Numbered from the stretch's first letter, positions 1 to 8,582 are shown. The stretch is DNA of 64,000 nucleotides from Nocardioides bruguierae (GCF_023656415.1 NZ_JAMOIL010000001.1:428937-492936); one strand, 5' to 3'. The notes: generated from the sequence alone by a model not told the origin. A program made the numbers and translations.

Positions 1-551
1 AGCCGCTGGCCGTTGATGCTCACCGCCTCGGCGCCGGCTTCCCACAGGCCGTTGACCAGGGACTGCAGGTCCTTGTCGATCAGCTTCTCCCCACCCTCGG
101 CGTCGTCGACGACGATGCGGACGCCCGGGCCGGTGACCGCGAGGTAGCCGCCGGCCAGCGCGAGGGTGCGTCGGCGACCCTCGGCGGCGACGGCGGCGGC
201 CCGGGTGGTCTCCAGCGTGGTCTCGGCCTGCTGCTCGGCCGCCGTGAGCCGCTCGATGCGGCGCTGGAGGCGGTCCAGGGTGGCACGTCGTTCGTCGACC
301 CTGGTCACGAGCGCCGCGCGGGAGGACTGCGCCGACTCCGACTGCTGGGCCGTCTGGACGGCGGCGGTCGCGACGAGCACGCCGAAGACCGCGATCACCA
401 CGGCCGCGATGCGCTGCGGCCGGCCGCGGCTGGGCCGCGGCTGGTCGAGCGCGCGGCGACCGGCGACGTGCGCGTAGTCCTCGTCGAGGGCCTGCTGGGT
501 GATGAGGGTCAGCAGCGGCGTGGTGACCCGGGCGGGCAGCGGCTCAGCCAC
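1..551 (-). CDS. DUF881 family membrane protein, C-terminus off the window
   Basis: The visible part starts at a GTG (549-551) and runs off the left edge. It has a short cytoplasmic N-terminus, one membrane segment near residues 48-65 (AAVVIAVFGVLVATAAV), a coiled-coil stretch rich in Arg/Glu (DRLQRRIERLTAAEQQAE) and then the DUF881 core, recognised from VTGPGVRIVVDD and LVNGLWEAGAEAVSINGQR. In mycobacteria two DUF881 genes flank sbp next to pgsA2 and gcvH/garA, and the upstream CDP-alcohol phosphotransferase here reproduces that start. Its start overlaps the stop of that gene by 8 bases, so the two are probably translationally coupled. The exact role of DUF881 proteins is unknown; an envelope-linked function is inference. 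Confidence 0.85.
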   Translation of the reverse strand, partial: MAEPLPARVTTPLLTLITQQALDEDYAHVAGRRALDQPRPSRGRPQRIAAVVIAVFGVLVATAAVQTAQQSESAQSSRAALVTRVDERRATLDRLQRRIERLTAAEQQAETTLETTRAAAVAAEGRRRTLALAGGYLAVTGPGVRIVVDDAEGGEKLIDKDLQSLVNGLWEAGAEAVSINGQR

Positions 552-1203
552 GGCGCCCGCCCCGGCGGCGCTCGGCCGCCAGCGCGCGCCGCTCCGCCCG
601 GGGCAGACGGTCCGTCGAGCGCAGCAGCGTGCGGACCTGCCAGGTGTAGAGCAGGCCGGCCCACCAGTAGAGCCCGAGGCCCCAGAACGCGAAGGCCCAG
701 CCGAAGACCCGCGCCAGGTCGGCCACGAGGCCCTCGCCGTCGCCCAGCAGGAGCAGCGGGAAGGCGTAGAGGAGGTTGAAGGTGGCGGCCTTGCCGAGGA
801 AGTGCACCGGCAGGGAGGAGAACCCGCGGGTGCGCAGCAGCGGCACCAGGCCCCACATGAGGGCGTCGCGCAGCGGCAGCGCCACCACCAGCCACCACGG
901 GATGATCTCGCGCAGGCCCAGCCCGGCCACCACGGCCAGGATGTAGAGCCGGTCGGCGACGGGGTCGAGCACCTGGCCGACCACGGAGGTCTGGCCCAGG
1001 CGGCGGGCCAGCCAGCCGTCGGCCCAGTCGGTCACGCCCGAGGCGACCAGCAGCGCGAGCGCCCACTCGTCCGCCTCCGGCCCGAGCACCAGCCACAGGA
1101 AGACCGGGACCCCGGCGAGGCGCAGCAGGCTGAGGAGGTTCGGCAGGGTCAGCACCCGGGTGCCGACCGGGGCGTCCTGCCCTGCGGCCTCGGCGCTGCT
1201 CAC
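544..1203 (-). CDS. CDP-alcohol phosphatidyltransferase family protein
   Basis: This is an integral membrane enzyme of about 219 residues with the complete CDP-alcohol phosphotransferase signature, D-x2-DG-x2-AR-x8-G-x3-D-x3-D, read in DWADGWLARRLG and GQVLDPVADR. Such enzymes transfer a phospho-alcohol from CDP-diacylglycerol (or a related CDP-alcohol) and make phospholipid head groups; the acceptor cannot be told from sequence. Start GTG at 1203 was chosen because AGGAGG lies 7 bases upstream and the family N-terminus (TLPNLLSLLRLAG) follows closely; the frame stays open upstream but that part has shadow composition. The C-terminal tail is basic. Position next to a DUF881 gene matches the mycobacterial pgsA2 locus, so a pgsA2-like role is likely but not proven. 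Confidence 0.9.
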   Translation of the reverse strand: MSSAEAAGQDAPVGTRVLTLPNLLSLLRLAGVPVFLWLVLGPEADEWALALLVASGVTDWADGWLARRLGQTSVVGQVLDPVADRLYILAVVAGLGLREIIPWWLVVALPLRDALMWGLVPLLRTRGFSSLPVHFLGKAATFNLLYAFPLLLLGDGEGLVADLARVFGWAFAFWGLGLYWWAGLLYTWQVRTLLRSTDRLPRAERRALAAERRRGGRRG

Positions 1204-1301
1204 TCCCTGTCCTCCTGCTGCTCGTGCTGCTGGCGTCCGCGCGGCCCGCCCCCGCGGCCGCAGGGCGGCGCGGGCGACGGCCCCGTCACGACGCGCACAC
1301 C

Positions 1302-2408
1302 CTAGCCGTCGGACCCCGACGCGACGCGGTCCCCCGCCGTCCCGACCCCGGCCTCGGCCGGGGTCGGGTCCGGCCCGGTGTGGGCCGCGTCCCGGATCTC
1401 GCCGACCAGCTCCTCGAGGACGTCCTCGAGGGTCGCGACGCCCACGGTCGATCCGTCGGGCTCGACGACGCGCGCCATGTGCGCCCCGCGCCGCTGCAGC
1501 TGCTCGAGCACGTCGTGCAGCAGGTCGCCGGTCTTCACGGTCGCGAACGGGCGGATCCACTTGTCCTCGACGGGCCGCCGGCGGCGCTCCTCGTCGGGCT
1601 CGAGCACGTCCTTGATGTGCAGGTACCCGACCAGGTCCTCACCGGAGACCACCGGGAAGCGGCTGTACCCGGTGGAGGCGCACAGCGCCTCGAGGTCGGC
1701 CCCGCAGGCGCCCTGCGGCGCGGTCGCGAGGTCGTCCAGGCGGATGATCACGTCGGCGACGGACTTCTCGGTGAAGCCGAGCGCACCGGCGAGCCGGTCG
1801 TACTCGTCGGCCTCCAGCAGGCCCTCGCCGCGCGACTCCTCGACGAGGGCCGCGACCTCCTCGCGGGTGAACGCCGAGTTCACCTCGTCCTTGGGCTCCA
1901 CGCGCAGGGCGCGCAGGCACAGGTTCGCGACGGCGTTGAGCACCACGATGACGGGCTTGAGCACCCCGACGACCACGAGCATCGGCGGGCCGAGCACGAG
2001 GGCCGCCCGGTCGGGGCCGGCGATGGCGATGTTCTTGGGCACCATCTCGCCGAAGACGACGTGCAGGTAGGTCACCAGGCCCAGGGCGATCACGAACGCG
2101 ACCGGGTGCAGCAGGGCACCGGGCAGGCCGAGCGCCTCGAAGCCGGGCTCGATGAGGTGGGCGATGGCCGGCTCGCCGACGGCACCCAGCAGGACGGAGC
2201 AGACCGTGATGCCCAGCTGGGCGCCGGCCATCATCTCGGAGACGTTCTCCATCGCGCGCAGCGTGGAGCGGGCCATCCGCGACCCGCTCTGCGCCAGGGG
2301 CTCGATCTGGCTGCGGCGGGCGGAGATCAGGGCGAACTCGGCGCCCACGAAGAAGGCGTTGAGCGCGAGCAGCAGCACGGTGAGCGCGACACCGGTCCAG
2401 TCAGACAT
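1302..2408 (-). CDS. CNNM/hemolysin-C-like CBS-domain membrane transporter (downstream paralogue)
   Basis: About 368 residues: an N-terminal CNNM (DUF21) transmembrane domain (ALNAFFVGAEFALISARRSQ, AQLGITVCSVLLGAVGEPAIA, FGEMVPKNIAIAGPDRA) followed by a CBS pair (FPVVSGEDLVGYLHIKDV; ATLEDVLEELVGEI). Family members are linked to magnesium or cobalt export. It lacks a CorC/HlyC C-terminal domain, unlike its longer upstream neighbour. The ATG at 2408 is preferred over a GTG at 2417 because GAGGGG sits 8 bases before the ATG but directly against the GTG. It overlaps the stop of the neighbour, giving a coupled two-gene operon; the pair probably forms a heteromeric transporter, as is common when CNNM genes are adjacent. 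Confidence 0.92.
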   Translation of the reverse strand: MSDWTGVALTVLLLALNAFFVGAEFALISARRSQIEPLAQSGSRMARSTLRAMENVSEMMAGAQLGITVCSVLLGAVGEPAIAHLIEPGFEALGLPGALLHPVAFVIALGLVTYLHVVFGEMVPKNIAIAGPDRAALVLGPPMLVVVGVLKPVIVVLNAVANLCLRALRVEPKDEVNSAFTREEVAALVEESRGEGLLEADEYDRLAGALGFTEKSVADVIIRLDDLATAPQGACGADLEALCASTGYSRFPVVSGEDLVGYLHIKDVLEPDEERRRRPVEDKWIRPFATVKTGDLLHDVLEQLQRRGAHMARVVEPDGSTVGVATLEDVLEELVGEIRDAAHTGPDPTPAEAGVGTAGDRVASGSDG

Positions 2409-3792
2409 CGGCGCCACCCCTCACCAGCGCGCGCACCTCGGACGGGGCGGGGGGCGGCGGCTCCTCGAGCAGCCGCAGGGAGGCGCGGTCGACGCGCAGG
2501 CCGTCCATGTGCTCCACCTTCACCTCGACCCAGCGCTCGGTCGTCTCGTCGTCCTCGGAGCGGTCCGGCACCGCCAGCAGCGTGGTGTCGCCGGCCACCG
2601 GGATGCGGCCCAGGAGCCGCATCACGAGGCCGCCGAGGGTGTCGTAGGCCTCGTCCTCGGGCAGCTCGACGTCGGTGAGGTCGGCGACCTCGTCCGGTCG
2701 CAGCAGCCCCGAGAGCAGCCAGGACCCGTCGCGGCGGCGTCGCGCCCGGGAGCCGGAGCGGTCGTGCTCGTCCGCGATGTCACCGACGATCTCCTCGACG
2801 ACGTCCTCGAGCGTGACGATGCCGGCGTGGCCGCCGTACTCGTCGAGCACGACGGCCATCTGGAAGCCGTCCTCGCGCAGCAGCGCCATGAGGGGGTCCA
2901 GCCGCAGCGAGTCGGGCACGACGGTGGGGCGCACCATGAGGTGCTTGACCTTCGTGGTGGCCCGCTCGTGCAGCGGCAGGCCCACGGCGTTCTTCACGTG
3001 CACCGTGCCGACCACGACGTCGTCGTCGTCGAGGACGGGGAACCGGCTGTGCCCCGTCGAGCGGGTGAGGTCGATGACGGCCTGGGCGCGGTCGTTGAGC
3101 TCGAGGGTCTGGGTGCGCACCCGCGGGGTCATGATCTCACCGGCGGTGCGGGTGCCGAACTCCACCGAGCGCTCCATCAGCTCGGCGGTGTCGGCGTCCA
3201 GGGTGCCCTCGTCCGCCGAGCGGGCGATCAGCGAGGCGAGCTCGGTGGAGGAGCGCGCCGAGCGCAGCTCCTCCTGCGGCTCGATGCCGAGGCGTCGCAC
3301 CAGCGCGTTGGCAGAGCCGTTCAGCACCCGGATCGGGCCGCGCATGACAGCCGTGAACAGCCGCATCGGCCGCTGCGTGGCGCGGGCGGTGGCCAGCGGC
3401 AGCGCGATGGCCAGGTTCTTCGGCACGAGCTCACCGAACAGCATCGTCAGCACGGTGCCCACGAGCAGGCCGATCACCACGGAGACCGGGCTGACGGCGG
3501 ACTCGGGGACGCCGACGGCGGTCAGCGGCCCCTCGACGAGCTGCGCGATGGCGGGCTCGGAGAGGAAGCCGACACCGAGGTTGGTGACGGTGATGCCGAC
3601 CTGGGCGCCCGAGAGCTGGGTGGAGAGCGAGCGCAGCGCGGACTGCACGCCGATCGCGCCGGCCTCGCCCTCGGCGGCGGCCTGGTCGACCGAGGCACGG
3701 TCGACGGTCACCAGCGAGAACTCGGCGGCGACGAAGACGCCGCAGGCCACGACGAGCGCGAGCGCCAGGAGAAGAAGGAGGAGGGGGGTCAT
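2401..3792 (-). CDS. CNNM/hemolysin-C-like CBS-domain membrane transporter with CorC_HlyC domain
   Basis: The protein has 463 residues in the usual order: signal-like first helix, CNNM transmembrane domain (GVFVAAEFSLVTVDRASVDQ; FGELVPKNLAIALPLA), CBS pair (FPVLDDDDVVVGTVHVKNA; GGHAGIVTLEDVVEEIVGDI) and a C-terminal CorC/HlyC transporter-associated domain (SWLLSGLLRPDEVADLTDVE, DTLGGLVMRLLGRIP). A ribosome site AGGAG lies 9 bases before the ATG. It is first in the two-gene operon with the shorter paralogue. Predicted role is divalent-cation efflux at the cytoplasmic membrane with nucleotide sensing by CBS; the cation is inferred from the family, not from residues seen here. Confidence 0.93.
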   Translation of the reverse strand: MTPLLLLLLALALVVACGVFVAAEFSLVTVDRASVDQAAAEGEAGAIGVQSALRSLSTQLSGAQVGITVTNLGVGFLSEPAIAQLVEGPLTAVGVPESAVSPVSVVIGLLVGTVLTMLFGELVPKNLAIALPLATARATQRPMRLFTAVMRGPIRVLNGSANALVRRLGIEPQEELRSARSSTELASLIARSADEGTLDADTAELMERSVEFGTRTAGEIMTPRVRTQTLELNDRAQAVIDLTRSTGHSRFPVLDDDDVVVGTVHVKNAVGLPLHERATTKVKHLMVRPTVVPDSLRLDPLMALLREDGFQMAVVLDEYGGHAGIVTLEDVVEEIVGDIADEHDRSGSRARRRRDGSWLLSGLLRPDEVADLTDVELPEDEAYDTLGGLVMRLLGRIPVAGDTTLLAVPDRSEDDETTERWVEVKVEHMDGLRVDRASLRLLEEPPPPAPSEVRALVRGGADV

Positions 3793-3962
3793 CGGGGCTC
3801 TCCTGCGCGGTGAGGCACGGAGAGCGGGCGACTTTGAGAGCCGTCCATCGTGGAGGGTCAGGGTCCTTCACTGGTCCGGGAACGAGGAGGCACCAGCGTA
3901 ACCGGTCCCCGGGTGCGCGGTCGCGCTGCCGCACACCCGGGCCGACCACGGGTGACGCCGTG

Positions 3963-4006
3963 CCCCGGGTGGGGCCCCGGGTGGGCCCCGGGTGGGCCCC
4001 GGGTGG
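3963..4006. repeat. four-copy 11-bp tandem array (CCCCGGGTGGG)
   Basis: The unit CCCCGGGTGGG begins at 3963, 3975, 3986 and 3997, so the first step is 12 bp and the others 11 bp. The array ends two bases from the stop codon (4009-4011) of the reductase gene on the minus strand, i.e. it lies directly 3-prime of that gene. Each unit contains the self-complementary CCCGGG, so the transcript could fold. No function is known to me. Confidence 0.9.
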
Positions 4007-4008
4007 AC

Positions 4009-4881
4009 TCAGTGCTCCAGGTACGTCGCGGAGAGGTCGAGGTCGCCGTGCCCGGCGTCCACGGCCCGGGCCAGGTGCTCCCGGACGGCGGGCATGATCC
4101 CGAGGTCGACCCCGGCACCGTGCGCGGCCTCGAGGATGAGGCCGGCGTCCTTCAAACCGCCCGAGAGCGCGAAGGACGGGGCGTGCTGCTCGGCGAGCAT
4201 GGCCTTGCCCTTCAGCTGCACGTAGGGGGCGTCCATGGCGCCGCCGCTCACGGCCTCGAGGAAGAGCGCGGGGTCGATGCCCAGGTCGCGGGCCAGCGTC
4301 AGCGACTCGGCGATGCCCTCGACCACGGTGAGGACCCACGCGTTGGCCGTGAGCTTCACCTTCTGCCCGTCCCCGGCCGGGCCGACCCACATGACGCGCG
4401 AGGAGATCGCGTCGAAGACCGGCGCCACGGCGTCTCGCGCCTCGTCGGGGCCCGAGGCGAGCATCACCAGGGTGCCGTCCTCCGCGGGCTTGCGGGTGCC
4501 CAGGACGGGCGCGTCGACGTAGGTCACGCCTACCTCGGAGGCGACCTCGGCCAGCGCGGCGGCGCCCTCGACGCCCACGGTGGAGCACTGGACCCAGACC
4601 GCGCCGTCGGCGAAGCCGTCACCGATGCCCCGGACGACCGTGGCGGTGGCCTCGCGGTCGAAGAGCATCGAGACCACCACGTCGGCGCCGGCCACGGCCT
4701 CGGCCGCGGACTCGGCGACCGTGGCGACGTCGGCGAGGGGCTCGGCCTTCTCGCGGCTGCGGTTCCACACCCGCACCTCCAGGCCGGCACCGGCGATGTT
4801 GCGCGCCATGCCGGCGCCCATGATGCCGGTGCCCAGCACGGCGACGACAGGGGCGGGGGTGGCGGTGGTGCTCTCGGTCAC
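4009..4881 (-). CDS. NAD(P)-dependent beta-hydroxyacid dehydrogenase (3-hydroxyisobutyrate dehydrogenase / tartronate semialdehyde reductase family)
   Basis: 290 residues. The N-terminal Rossmann motif is VAVLGTGIMGAGMARNIAGAG, followed by the substrate-site region YVDAPVLGTRKPAEDGTLVML (family D-x-PVSGG replaced by DAPVLGT) and the catalytic-lysine helix GDGQKVKLTANAW, Lys in QKVK. C-terminal dimerisation helices contain GGLKDAGLILEAAHGAG. Start GTG at 4881 has GGAGG 7 bases upstream. The family reduces short beta-oxo acids or oxidises 3-hydroxyisobutyrate and also includes imine reductases. The change of the usual PVSGG loop to PVLGT argues against assigning a specific substrate. It appears monocistronic, with a tandem array at its 3-prime end. 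Confidence 0.9.
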   Translation of the reverse strand: MTESTTATPAPVVAVLGTGIMGAGMARNIAGAGLEVRVWNRSREKAEPLADVATVAESAAEAVAGADVVVSMLFDREATATVVRGIGDGFADGAVWVQCSTVGVEGAAALAEVASEVGVTYVDAPVLGTRKPAEDGTLVMLASGPDEARDAVAPVFDAISSRVMWVGPAGDGQKVKLTANAWVLTVVEGIAESLTLARDLGIDPALFLEAVSGGAMDAPYVQLKGKAMLAEQHAPSFALSGGLKDAGLILEAAHGAGVDLGIMPAVREHLARAVDAGHGDLDLSATYLEH

Positions 4882-4969
4882 GGTTCGACCTCCAGGTCTG
4901 GCGAGACCGACGGACGGCCTCCTCGGGATGGCACACCGTCGGGGTCCGACAGTGGTTGTCCCCTTCAAC

Positions 4970-5797
4970 CTAGGCCGGGTCGGGCCGAGGGCTGCCACCC
5001 CCGAGGGTGTCCGAGACGGCGGCCGCGTCCAGCACCCGGTACGGGGCGCCGCCACGTCGCGCACGTTCCTCCAGCGCGCGCACGGGCACGGGCGCGCGCG
5101 AGGCGACGACGACCAGGTTCCCGGGGCGCCGACCGCGCAGTGTGGCCGGCTCGGCGCTGACGCAGACCTGCGGCAGGTGCTCGCGCACCGCCGCCAGCAC
5201 GTCGCGGGCCAGTGCGAAGGGCGCCTCGTCGGCGACGTTGAGCAGCGCGGTGCCGTGCGGGGCGAGGACGGCGGCCAGCGCGCGCAGGCCCGGTCCGCTC
5301 GCCAGGTCCGCGGGGACGCGCCCGTCGTCGAAGGCGTCCAGGACGACGACGTCCGCACCCTCGCGCTGCTCGCCCGCGGCGAGCGCCTCCAGGCCGGGGC
5401 GGCCGAGGACGGGTCGGACGCGGATGCCGGAGCGTGCGGGCAGCGGCGCCACCTCACGGACGGCCGCGGTGAGCGCCTCGTCGGGCTCGAGCACCGTCTG
5501 TCGCGAGCCGGGGCGGGTCGCGGCCAGGTAGCGCGGCAGGCTCAGGCCCGCTCCCCCGACGTGCACGACGCGCAGGGGCTCGCCGGGCGGCGCCAGGACG
5601 TCCAGCGCGTCGGCGAGCCGGCGGACGTAGTCGAACGGCAGGCGCGCCGGATCGGTGACGTCGACGAAGGACTGGTCCCGTCCGTCGCGCCGGAACAGCA
5701 GCCCGCCGTCGGTCTCCACCACCTCGAGGTGCTCGGGCAGCACCGGCCGGTCGGCCGGCCCGTCGTCGTCCTGCTGCCTGCGGCTGCTGCGTCCCAC
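4970..5797 (-). CDS. spermidine-synthase-like methyltransferase-fold protein
   Basis: A soluble protein of 275 residues with a Rossmann methyltransferase/aminopropyltransferase fold. The beta1 nucleotide loop is VVHVGGAGLSLPRYLA, an acidic residue ends beta2 (VLEPDEAL), and VVLDAFDDGRVPADL corresponds to the DAFDG-type loop of polyamine synthases and fused relatives. Actinobacterial spermidine-synthase-like proteins of this size are common and mostly uncharacterised; the substrate is unknown. Start GTG (5795-5797) gives an N-terminus rich in charged residues before the first strand. It is divergent from the DUF1330 gene, with only 71 bases between starts. Confidence 0.8.
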   Translation of the reverse strand: MGRSSRRQQDDDGPADRPVLPEHLEVVETDGGLLFRRDGRDQSFVDVTDPARLPFDYVRRLADALDVLAPPGEPLRVVHVGGAGLSLPRYLAATRPGSRQTVLEPDEALTAAVREVAPLPARSGIRVRPVLGRPGLEALAAGEQREGADVVVLDAFDDGRVPADLASGPGLRALAAVLAPHGTALLNVADEAPFALARDVLAAVREHLPQVCVSAEPATLRGRRPGNLVVVASRAPVPVRALEERARRGGAPYRVLDAAAVSDTLGGGSPRPDPA

Positions 5798-5868
5798 GCC
5801 TGCAGGCTAGAGGGCCGGGTGCCGGACACCACGACGGACTCCTGGGGGCCGGCGGGCAGGATGGCTCC

Positions 5869-6156
5869 ATGAGTGCGTACTGGGTGAGCTGCTACCGAGA
5901 GATCTCCGACCCCGACAAGGTCGCTGCGTACGCGGCACTGGCCGCCCCGGCGCTGGAGGCGTCCGGCGGCACCTTTGTGGCGCGCGGCCTGCCGGCCAAG
6001 ACCTACGAGGCCGGCCTGGAGCAGCGCACCACCGTGATCCTCTTCCCGGACGTGGAGACCGCGCTGGCTGCGCACGACTCCCCCGCCTACGCCGAGGCGC
6101 TCGAGGCCCTCGGCGACGGCGCGGTGCGCGACATGAGGATCGTGCCCGGCGTCTGA
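5869..6156 (+). CDS. DUF1330 family protein
   Basis: 95 residues matching DUF1330, a dimeric alpha/beta-barrel ferredoxin-like family: YWVSCYREISDPDKVAAY at the start, a middle ARGLPAKTYE strand, and the FPDVETALAAHDSPAYAEA helix near the end. The family has no agreed reaction. ATG at 5869 is preceded by a weak AGGAT at a suitable distance. It ends in a bidirectional hairpin terminator shared with the convergent aldo/keto reductase gene. Confidence 0.88.
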   Translation: MSAYWVSCYREISDPDKVAAYAALAAPALEASGGTFVARGLPAKTYEAGLEQRTTVILFPDVETALAAHDSPAYAEALEALGDGAVRDMRIVPGV

Positions 6157-6177
6157 GCACCTGCCCCCTGACACGGC

Positions 6178-6212
6178 GACGCCCTCCCCCGCGGGCTGCG
6201 GGAGAGAGCGTC
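6178..6212. terminator. bidirectional hairpin between DUF1330 and aldo/keto reductase genes
   Basis: GACGC...GCGTC and CTCCCCCGC/GCGGGAGAG form an interrupted stem around a GGGCT loop. It lies between two convergent stop codons, so it can serve both genes. There is no strong U-tract, as is usual in high-GC actinomycetes. Confidence 0.7.
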
Positions 6213-6228
6213 GTGCGTCCGGAGAGGC

Positions 6229-7182
6229 TCAGGACTGGGTGGGCACCTGCGCGGAGACGGCGTCCAGCGTGGCGATCTCCTCGGCACTCAGCGTCAGGTC
6301 GCCGATGGCCAGCAGGTCGCCCAGCTGCTCGGTGGTGCGGGCCGAGGCGATGGGGCCGGCGACGGTCTCCTGGGCGGCCAGCCAGGCCAGGGAGACGGTC
6401 GCGATGCTGACGTCGTGGGCCGCGGCGATCTCGGCGGCCGCGTCGACGACGGCCAGGCCCTCGGTGGAGAAGTAGCCCTGCGTCATCGCGCCCCGGGCGG
6501 AGGCCTTGACGTCCTCCAGCGTGCGGAACTTGCCGGTGAGGAACCCGGAGGCCAGGGCGAAGTACGGCATGACGCCGAGGCCGTTGGCCTTCGCCACGGG
6601 GGCGAGGGTCGACTCGAAGGGCTCGCGGGTCACCAGGTTGTAGTGCGGCTGCAGCGCGACGGGCAGGTCGAAGCCCTCGGCGGTGGCGATGTCGATCCAC
6701 TGCTGCACGCGCTCGGCGGAGTAGTTGGAGACCGCGACGAAGCGGGCCTTGCCGGACTTCACGACCTCGTCGAAGACCGCGACGGTCTCCTCCAGCGGGG
6801 TCGACTCGTCGTCGAAGTGGGCCCAGTACAGGTCGACGTGGTCGGTCTGCAGCCGCTGCAGCGAGGCGTCGATGGCCTTGCGCACGTTGGGGGCCGAGAG
6901 ACCCGGGAACTCGGGGTGCTGGGAGACCTTGGTGCCCACGAGCAGCTTGTCGCGGTTGCTGCCCTGCGCGAACCACTCGCCGATGACGGTCTCGGACTCG
7001 CCGCCGGTGTGGCCCTCGCCCCAGGCGGAGTAGACGTCGGCGGTGTCGATGAGCGTGCCGCCACCGTCGGCGAAGGCGTCCAGGACCTGGTGGGAGGCGG
7101 CGGTGTCCGCCGTCCAGCCGAAGACGTTGGTGCCCAGGACGAGCGGGTGCATGTCGATGCCGGTGGAGCCGAGGCTGACCAC
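6229..7182 (-). CDS. aldo/keto reductase
   Basis: 317 residues with the AKR TIM-barrel signatures: LIDTADVYSAWGEGHTG carrying the catalytic Asp and Tyr, the Lys in LLVGTKVSQHPE, the HVDLYWAHFDDESTPLEE strand with the active-site His, and the C-terminal NADPH-binding IASARTTEQLGDLL. The composition resembles the YghZ/Tas-like AKR group that reduces aldehydes with NADPH. Start is a GTG with AGGAGG upstream. It is followed upstream by glycerol dehydrogenase in the same orientation, but a terminator hairpin at 7236-7265 lies between them, so co-transcription is doubtful. Confidence 0.92.
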   Translation of the reverse strand: MVSLGSTGIDMHPLVLGTNVFGWTADTAASHQVLDAFADGGGTLIDTADVYSAWGEGHTGGESETVIGEWFAQGSNRDKLLVGTKVSQHPEFPGLSAPNVRKAIDASLQRLQTDHVDLYWAHFDDESTPLEETVAVFDEVVKSGKARFVAVSNYSAERVQQWIDIATAEGFDLPVALQPHYNLVTREPFESTLAPVAKANGLGVMPYFALASGFLTGKFRTLEDVKASARGAMTQGYFSTEGLAVVDAAAEIAAAHDVSIATVSLAWLAAQETVAGPIASARTTEQLGDLLAIGDLTLSAEEIATLDAVSAQVPTQS

Positions 7183-7235
7183 GATGGTGTTCCTCCTGCT
7201 GATGGGGATCAGTGCAATGTCATGACAAAAGCACG

Positions 7236-7265
7236 CCGGCCAGGCGGATTGTTCCGCCCGGCCGG
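7236..7265 (-). terminator. terminator hairpin of the glycerol dehydrogenase gene
   Basis: Arms CCGGCC-A-GGCGGA and TCCGCC-C-GGCCGG around a TTGT loop form 12 base pairs with one symmetric mismatch. On the minus strand it is followed by CGTGCTTTTGTC, a short U-run. It is 31 bases downstream of the gldA stop. Confidence 0.75.
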
Positions 7266-7296
7266 GTGAGTGGTCGCACGCGACCAGGGGTGGTGC

Positions 7297-8436
7297 TCAG
7301 TGCTTGGCGTGGTGCATCTGCGGCGCGGGCAGGCTGCGCTCGACGCGGACGCGGGTGGCGATCCGGTCGGTGGCGAGCATGGCGTCCACGACCGCCTCGG
7401 GGGTGACCGGGAACGGCATGTTGTGGATGGTCTCGCCCTCGACGCAGGCGGCCTCGGCCACGGCGCGCAGCTCGGCGGTGTTCTCGGCGGTCAGACCGAT
7501 CTCGGCGAGGGTGTTGGGCAGGCCGACGCGGGTGGAAAACTCCACGAAGTCGGCGAGCTCCTCGGCGTCCGCGCCCTCGAGCACGAGCTGGGTGGTGGTG
7601 CCGAAGTTGACCTTCTGGCCGTGCGAGAGGCCGTGGGTCTGCGGCGCGGCGGTGAGGCCGTTGTGGATGGCGTGCGCGGCGGCGAGGCCACCGGACTCGA
7701 AGCCGAGGCCGGAGAGCAGGGTGTTGGCCTCGACGACGGCCTCGAGCGCGGGGGTCACGACCTTGGCCCGGACGGCGTCGAGCGCGGCCAGCGCGTTCTC
7801 GTGCAGCAGGTCCCACGAGAGCTGGGCGAGCGCGGTGCCGGCGTGGGTCGGGCGGCCGCCGGCCATCGTCGAGCCGGTGCCACGCGCGGTGGCGCGGGCC
7901 TCGACCCAGGTGGCCAGCGCGTCGCCGATGCCGCCCACGAGGAAGGCGACCGGCGCGTTGGCCACGAGCTGGGTGTCGATGAGCACCAGGTCGGGGTTGT
8001 GCGGGAAGAAGCGGTACTCGATGAACTCGCCCTCCTCGGTGTAGATCACCGAGAGGGCGGAGGTCGGGGCGTCGGAGGACGCGGCGGTGGGCACCGAGGC
8101 CCAGCGCACGCCGGCGAGGTGGCCCGCGGCCTTGGCGGCGTCGATGGCGGAACCGCCGCCGACGCCGACGATCACGTCGTGGCCGCCGGACGTGATGGTC
8201 TCGACGAGCCCGTCGACCGCGCCGGGCGTCGCGAAGCGACCGAAGCCGACCCGCACGACGGCGAGGCCGGCGTCGGCGAAGCCCTTGCCGAGGGCGTCCT
8301 CGACGATGCCCCAGACGATGTCGTCGGCGACGAGCAGCGGGGTGCTGCCGAGGTTCTTCAGGTGGGTGCCGAGCTCGGCGATGACGTTCTTGCCCTGCAC
8401 GTAGTGGGCGGGGCTGGACAGGACGGTGGTGGGCAC
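7297..8436 (-). CDS. gldA: glycerol dehydrogenase (iron-containing alcohol dehydrogenase family)
   Basis: 379 residues from a GTG at 8436 with GGAGGAG just upstream; the frame stays open further upstream but that part is shadow sequence. Features of GldA are visible: VIVGVGGGSAIDAAKAAG for NAD binding, VPTAASSDAPTSALSVIYTEEGEF, a metal-ligand Asp in GGIGDALATWVEA, and metal-ligand His residues in AAHAIHNGL and THGLSHGQKV. It oxidises glycerol to dihydroxyacetone with NAD. No dihydroxyacetone kinase is beside it. Two palindromes sit upstream of the start (8536-8582), suggesting dedicated regulation. Confidence 0.93.
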   Translation of the reverse strand: MPTTVLSSPAHYVQGKNVIAELGTHLKNLGSTPLLVADDIVWGIVEDALGKGFADAGLAVVRVGFGRFATPGAVDGLVETITSGGHDVIVGVGGGSAIDAAKAAGHLAGVRWASVPTAASSDAPTSALSVIYTEEGEFIEYRFFPHNPDLVLIDTQLVANAPVAFLVGGIGDALATWVEARATARGTGSTMAGGRPTHAGTALAQLSWDLLHENALAALDAVRAKVVTPALEAVVEANTLLSGLGFESGGLAAAHAIHNGLTAAPQTHGLSHGQKVNFGTTTQLVLEGADAEELADFVEFSTRVGLPNTLAEIGLTAENTAELRAVAEAACVEGETIHNMPFPVTPEAVVDAMLATDRIATRVRVERSLPAPQMHHAKH

Positions 8437-8535
8437 GAGGCCTCCTCCAGGGGAGCGATCGGGTGGACGGCCCGTGCGGCGCTGTCGGGGTGGCGCACCG
8501 GTGGGCCGTCCTCCAGCCTGGCACGCCGAGACCGA

Positions 8536-8582
8536 TTGCAGAATGCAACCTCTCGACATCAAGCGACAGATGTCTGACATCT
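8536..8582 (-). promoter_or_regulatory. two perfect palindromes upstream of gldA (candidate operators)
   Basis: TTGCA-GAA-TGCAA (8536-8548) and AGATGTC-T-GACATCT (8568-8582) are perfect inverted repeats in the only AT-rich island of this region, 100-146 bases upstream of the gldA start. The second resembles the TGTC-N-GACA operators of FadR-type GntR regulators. No regulator gene lies adjacent, so the factor is unknown. Confidence 0.55.

Noticed and set aside
499..1305. Plus-strand 268-codon frame at the left end
   Set aside because: Fully opposite the CDP-alcohol phosphotransferase, with Gln/His/Arg-rich shadow composition.
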